Below, one piece after another: positions 60,246 to 64,000 of a stretch of DNA of 64,000 nt. The notes under the pieces were generated by a model, which worked only from the letters and a program-made list of their open reading frames with translations, searched no databases and was not told the DNA's origin. Position numbers and translations under genes: made by a program. Every line of letters begins with the position of its first letter. The stretch's first letter is position 1. Source of the DNA: Mesorhizobium loti (GTDB lineage: Bacteria > Pseudomonadota > Alphaproteobacteria > Rhizobiales > Rhizobiaceae); contig NZ_PJRO01000003.1 of NCBI RefSeq assembly GCF_002858745.1, positions 372,001-436,000 of the forward strand, written 5' to 3'.

Positions 60246-61142
60246 TCAGGCGTCGAACGCAAGCAGCCAATCCCGCAACAGGCCAGCTTGCGGGCTCAGC
60301 GGACGGCGCGCGCTCCAGGTGACGTAATAGGCGTGCGGCGCCGCGATTTCGGCGGGGCTGAGCTGCACCAGATCGCCGCTTTCTATGAGCGGCCTGACCA
60401 GGCTTGCCCAGCCCAGCACCGCCCCCTGCCCGCTGCGCGCCGCCTGCAGCGCGATGACATGGCTGTTGAAGCGCCTGACATTGAGGCGCCGGTTGGGGCA
60501 GCCGAGTTCACGAAAGAAGTCCGCCCAGGTGGTCCAGCTCCAGTCCATGCCCTCTACGGAAAGCAATTGCAGTCGCGCCAGATCTTCGAGTGTCTCGACG
60601 GCGTGTTCGCGCGCAAACCCAGGACTGGCGACGGCGAAGATACGGTCGTCATAAAGCCTGGCCGACAGCTCGTCCGGCCACTCGCCATCGCCATAACGAA
60701 GCCTGAGATCGATATCGGGGCGGTCGAGGCCGCGCGGATGATCGGAGATCACGTGATCGACGGCGATATCCTGGTGGCTATCCCAGAAGGCGCTCATGCG
60801 CGGCATCAGCCACAGGTGAGCCATCGCCATGGTGCAGCCGATGGTGACACTGGATTGTCCACCGGAAGCCTTGACCTGGCGAAAGGTCGATGAAATCCGC
60901 TCGAACCCTTCCTTGAGCGCAGCCGCCATCGTTTCGCCCTCGCGGGTCAGCTCAAGCGCGCGGTGCCGGCGCAGGAACAGCGGATTGCCGAGTTCCTCTT
61001 CGAGCATGCGGATCTGCTTGGAAACAGCGCCGGTCGTAACGTTGAGTTCCTCGGCGGCCTTGGTCAGGCTGAGATGGCGCGCAGCCGCCTCGAAGGCCGC
61101 GAGTGCGATCAGTGAAGGAAGGTTGTAATAGCGGCGAACCAT
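60246..61142 (-). CDS. LysR family regulator (GcvA-like) next to the MttB-family gene
   Basis: The 298-residue protein starts MVRRYYNLPSLIALAAFEAA, then LSLTKAAEELNVTTGAVSKQIRM, a LysR winged helix. The effector domain includes SSVTIGCTMAMAHLWLMPRM and a C-terminal WLLAFDA. It lies between the methyltransferase gene, in the same direction, and the divergent ABC transporter, so it could regulate either or both. The ATG at 61142 is taken from family length; upstream in-frame sequence is unlike LysR. Confidence 0.87.
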   Translation of the reverse strand: MVRRYYNLPSLIALAAFEAAARHLSLTKAAEELNVTTGAVSKQIRMLEEELGNPLFLRRHRALELTREGETMAAALKEGFERISSTFRQVKASGGQSSVTIGCTMAMAHLWLMPRMSAFWDSHQDIAVDHVISDHPRGLDRPDIDLRLRYGDGEWPDELSARLYDDRIFAVASPGFAREHAVETLEDLARLQLLSVEGMDWSWTTWADFFRELGCPNRRLNVRRFNSHVIALQAARSGQGAVLGWASLVRPLIESGDLVQLSPAEIAAPHAYYVTWSARRPLSPQAGLLRDWLLAFDA

Positions 61143-61428
61143 GATCTGTCGGTCGTGCGACGCCTCTGATGCTATGCGTTGGCATTCAATCCAGCCATTT
61201 GGCCCGGATCGATCGCAGACTGCAATAGCTCCCGCTCCCAACCTAAACTCATAACCAGACGGAATAGGATCGATAAAACTCGATATTGGACGGAATGCCC
61301 CACATTTGACTAGTCTTGGCCATCGGAAGCGCCTCCATAAGCCTGATGGGTTTCGGCCCGGACTCATGAAAGAAGGCTCGACCGCAATCGACCGGCCAGG
61401 ACGCCGGATCGCAAAACAGGGGAACACG

Positions 61429-62325
61429 ATGACGAAGTCCAGACTGGCCGTTCAAGCGGCCATGGTTGCGTTGATGGCCGTTGCACCGGCATGGGCGCAG
61501 GAAGTGCCTAACTTCAATGCGGACAAGATCGCGACCGATCCGGCGCTTGCGGCCAAGCTTCCCGAGCAGATTGCCAAGGCAGGCGTCCTGGTCATCGGCT
61601 CGGATACGGCCTATGCGCCCTGGGAGTATATTTCCGAAAAGGACGGCCAGACTGCCGAAGGCATCGATGTCGACATCGCCGAAGCGATGGCCAAGACGCT
61701 CGGCCTGAAGCTGGATTTCCGAACTGCGGCGTTCGACGGCATCCTGCCGGCGCTCGGCGCGAAATACGATCTCGGCATCTCCGCTTTCTCGATCAGCAAT
61801 GAGCGGCTGAAAGCCGTCAACTTCGTCAGCTATTCGCAGACCGGCGCCTTGTGGGCGGTGAAGGCCGGCAACCCGAAGACCTTCAAGCCGGATGAATTGT
61901 GCGGACGCAATGTCGCCATCCAGAGCGGCAGCTTCTTCCAGCGCCTGCTGCAGGAGGAAAACCAGGCCTGCCTGTCCGCCGGCAAGCCCGAGATCGAGAT
62001 GATCCCGTTCGCGACCCAGGCCGAGGCGCTGACGCGTGTCGCCGCCGATGGCGCCGATGCGACGGTCTCCGGCTCGGCCACGATCGGCTATGCCGCCAAG
62101 CAGTCGAACGGCAGGCTCCAGACCATGCGCCCGACCGGCAAGCTCGGAGGCTTCGGCCTCAACGGCATCGCCATCGCCAAAAAAGACACCCGGCTGACGG
62201 AGCTTGTCGCGGAAGTCACCAACAAGCTGATCGCCGGCGGTGTCTACAAGGAGATCTACGGCATGTGGGGCATCGACGATTCCAACATTCCGGTGGCCGA
62301 AATCAATCCGAAGGTGAAGGATTGA
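61429..62325 (+). CDS. ABC transporter substrate-binding protein, polar amino acid family
   Basis: The 298-residue protein has a signal peptide (MTKSRLAVQAAMVALMAVAP, then AWA) and a family-3 binding fold: GVLVIGSDTAYAPWEYISEK, GIDVDIAEAMAKTLGLKLDF, RTAAFDGILPALGAKYDLGI. The ATG at 61429 follows AGGGGAA; an earlier in-frame ATG would put the signal peptide internal. It is the first gene of a binding protein-permease-ATPase run divergent from the LysR. The cargo may be an amine or betaine handled by the neighbouring enzymes. Confidence 0.92.
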   Translation: MTKSRLAVQAAMVALMAVAPAWAQEVPNFNADKIATDPALAAKLPEQIAKAGVLVIGSDTAYAPWEYISEKDGQTAEGIDVDIAEAMAKTLGLKLDFRTAAFDGILPALGAKYDLGISAFSISNERLKAVNFVSYSQTGALWAVKAGNPKTFKPDELCGRNVAIQSGSFFQRLLQEENQACLSAGKPEIEMIPFATQAEALTRVAADGADATVSGSATIGYAAKQSNGRLQTMRPTGKLGGFGLNGIAIAKKDTRLTELVAEVTNKLIAGGVYKEIYGMWGIDDSNIPVAEINPKVKD

Positions 62326-62350
62326 GGCAACCGAAGCGGGAGCGGATCAG

Positions 62351-63271
62351 GTGAGCATGGACATCGAGAAAGCCCCGCCGGACCGTCTGGTACCGGCGCG
62401 GCAGGCTGACCGGGATGGTGCCGTCAAACTGAACGAAGTGGTTCCGAGGCGCCATCCCGGTCGCTGGCTGGCGACCATCCTGCTTCTGTGGCTCGCCTTT
62501 TCCTTCGCCCAGAACGTGGCGACCAACGAGAACTTCCACTGGGACATCTTCGCCCAGTATGTCTTCGCGCCGCAGGTGATACGCGGCGTCGGCTGGACGA
62601 TCCTGCTCACCATCGTCGCCATGGCGGTGGCGATCTCGATCGCGCTGCTGCTCGTCGTCATGCGCGGTTCCGACAATCCGATCCTGCGCACCTGCGCCTG
62701 GTTCTGGATATGGTTCTTCCGCGGCACGCCCGTCTACACGCAGCTCCTGTTCTGGGGGCTGTTTGCCGTGCTCTTTCCGCGCATCTCGCTGTCTCTGCCC
62801 TTCGGCTCGGAAATCGTCGGCCTCGACACCAGGATGCTCGTTACGCCGGCGGTGGCCGCGATCGTCGGACTGGGCTTCAACGAATCCGCCTATCTCGCCG
62901 AGATCTTCCGTGCCGGCTTCAATGCGATCGATCGCGGCCAGCTTGAGGCAGCGCAGGCGCTTGGCATGCGGCAAGGCCGGATCTGGCGGCGTATCCTGTT
63001 GCCGCAAGCCATGCGGGTGATCGTGCCGCCGACCGGCAACGAGACAATCGGCATGCTGAAGATGACGTCGCTGGTGCTTGCCGTGCCGTTCACGCTCGAC
63101 TTGATGTTCGCCACCAACGCCATCGCCAACAGGCTCTATCTGCCGGTACCTCTGCTGCTCGTCGCTGGCTTCTGGTACCTCTCGATCACCAGCCTGCTCA
63201 TGGTCGGCCAATATTATCTCGAGCGTCATTTCGGCAGGGGCGTCGATACGATCAGGGCGAGGACGGAATGA
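62351..63271 (+). CDS. Polar amino acid ABC transporter permease
   Basis: The 306-residue permease has an N-terminal cytoplasmic stretch, then [40 protein letters not shown] and the coupling loop [20 protein letters not shown]. It continues [19 protein letters not shown]. The GTG at 62351 has GGGAG eight bases upstream; ATG at 62357 is also possible. Its stop overlaps the ATPase start. Confidence 0.93.
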   Translation: MSMDIEKAPPDRLVPARQADRDGAVKLNEVVPRRHPGRWLATILLLWLAFSFAQNVATNENFHWDIFAQYVFAPQVIRGVGWTILLTIVAMAVAISIALLLVVMRGSDNPILRTCAWFWIWFFRGTPVYTQLLFWGLFAVLFPRISLSLPFGSEIVGLDTRMLVTPAVAAIVGLGFNESAYLAEIFRAGFNAIDRGQLEAAQALGMRQGRIWRRILLPQAMRVIVPPTGNETIGMLKMTSLVLAVPFTLDLMFATNAIANRLYLPVPLLLVAGFWYLSITSLLMVGQYYLERHFGRGVDTIRARTE

Positions 63272-64000
63272 ACGCCATCATGACACCGCCGCCACGCAGC
63301 ACCGACGCGCAACCTTGCGTGCATCTGCAGGGCATCCACAAATTCTACGGTTCCGTGCATGCCTTGCGGAATGTCGATCTGACCATCAAACGAGGAGAGG
63401 TCTGCGTTGCCATCGGGCCGTCCGGTTCCGGCAAGTCGACGCTGCTTCGCTGCATCAACCAGCTTGAAGAGATCTCGGCCGGCAAAGTCTACGTGCTCGG
63501 CGAACTGGCAGGCTACGCCGAAATCGACGGGCGCATGCATGTGCTGGCGCCCCGCCGCATCGCCGAGCAGCGCCGCCGCACCGGCATGGTGTTCCAGCGC
63601 TTCAACCTGTTCCCGCACATGACGGCGATCGAAAACATCATGGAAGGGCCGGTGCATGTGAAGAACACGCCTAAGGCGACGGCGCGGGAGAACGCGCAGG
63701 CTTTGTTGAAGCGTGTTGGCCTCGCCGATCTTGCCGGCCGCTATCCGAGCCAGCTTTCGGGTGGGCAGCAGCAGCGGGTCGCCATTGCTCGTGCTTTGGC
63801 GATGGAGCCGGAGGTGATGCTGTTCGATGAACCGACCTCCGCCCTTGACCCCGAACTGGTCGGCGAAGTGCTGGACGTCATCAAGGATCTCGCCAGCTCC
63901 GGAATGACCATGATGCTGGTCACCCACGAAATCGGTTTCGCGCGCGAGGTCGCCAACCATCTGGTGTTTATGGACCAGGGCGCGGTCGTCGAGGAAGGCG
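63268..64000 (+). CDS. Polar amino acid ABC transporter ATPase, 3' end outside the window
   Basis: The ATG overlaps the permease stop (ATGA). The translated part has Walker [13 protein letters not shown]-loop [18 protein letters not shown], signature [15 protein letters not shown], Walker [15 protein letters not shown] and the H-loop [11 protein letters not shown]. It completes the transporter with the two preceding genes. The frame is open to position 64000; about 20 residues of the usual C-terminus are missing. Confidence 0.95.
   Translation, partial: MNAIMTPPPRSTDAQPCVHLQGIHKFYGSVHALRNVDLTIKRGEVCVAIGPSGSGKSTLLRCINQLEEISAGKVYVLGELAGYAEIDGRMHVLAPRRIAEQRRRTGMVFQRFNLFPHMTAIENIMEGPVHVKNTPKATARENAQALLKRVGLADLAGRYPSQLSGGQQQRVAIARALAMEPEVMLFDEPTSALDPELVGEVLDVIKDLASSGMTMMLVTHEIGFAREVANHLVFMDQGAVVEEG

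Noticed and set aside
58553..60322. 589-residue plus-strand frame over the methyltransferase
   Set aside because: It is antisense to the conserved MttB-family gene with Arg/His-rich low-information composition.
60246..61427. Longer form of the LysR protein (393 residues)
   Set aside because: The first 95 residues are unlike LysR and overlap the start of the divergent transporter gene.

Overview
The window looks like a chromosomal segment of an alphaproteobacterium of the order Rhizobiales, most likely the Mesorhizobium/Aminobacter group (Phyllobacteriaceae). The basis is uniformly high-GC coding, a GapR-type nucleoid protein, the conserved gene run obgE-proB-proA-nadD-rsfS-rlmH-envC-ctpA-deacetylase-rppH, a liv transporter operon with rhizobial extras, and several copies of a short palindromic repeat typical of this order. 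This placement is inferred from gene content; no marker such as 16S rRNA is present.

Left part (1-7.1 kb): the end of a DUF899 gene; a small drug-efflux unit of two SMR transporters, a cytidine-deaminase-fold enzyme and a MarR regulator, with three near-identical operator-like palindromes; a DUF808 membrane protein; and a LysR regulator divergent from an arginase-family ureohydrolase followed by an amino-acid-type binding protein and permease.

7.1-22.3 kb: gapR, pyruvate carboxylase (TTG start), the complete branched-chain amino acid transporter livKFGMH plus a small membrane protein (LivG carries a long Ala/Lys-rich tail ending in a helix-hairpin-helix-like domain), and a hydroxyproline catabolic cluster (4-hydroxyproline 2-epimerase, D-hydroxyproline dehydrogenase, DapA-family deaminase) divergent from a GntR/FCD regulator with a clear array of TGATATATCA sites.

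22.3-33.7 kb: two small envelope proteins, a DUF2975/YozG pair, methylmalonate-semialdehyde dehydrogenase with a divergent LysR, a sigma-like protein with a VOC protein, dadA and alr flanking two Rnk/GreA-C proteins, RppH, and a divergent polysaccharide deacetylase. 33.7-45.6 kb: housekeeping genes (ctpA, envC-like, rlmH, rsfS, nadD, proA, proB, obgE), an EEP-family hydrolase, two GNAT acetyltransferases, rpmA-rplU and tRNA-Ser(CGA). 45.7-47.8 kb: a phosphotransferase, a DHFR-like reductase and an XRE regulator, with a 39-nt perfect palindrome between the last two.

Right part (47.8-64 kb) is the most interesting: a glycine-betaine-type ABC importer; a PhnZ/TmpB-like HD oxygenase translationally coupled to a TmpA/gamma-butyrobetaine-hydroxylase-like Fe(II)/2-oxoglutarate oxygenase; a divergent LysR; a Tat-exported family-5 binding protein without permeases; a trimethylamine-dehydrogenase-like flavoprotein; an MttB-family methyltransferase with an operator-like inverted-repeat array upstream; another LysR; and a polar-amino-acid-type ABC transporter that runs off the window. 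Together these suggest uptake and stepwise degradation of methylated quaternary amines, possibly including a trimethylammonium phosphonate. That pathway is inference from family membership and context.

No CRISPR array, insertion sequence, prophage or rRNA gene was seen.
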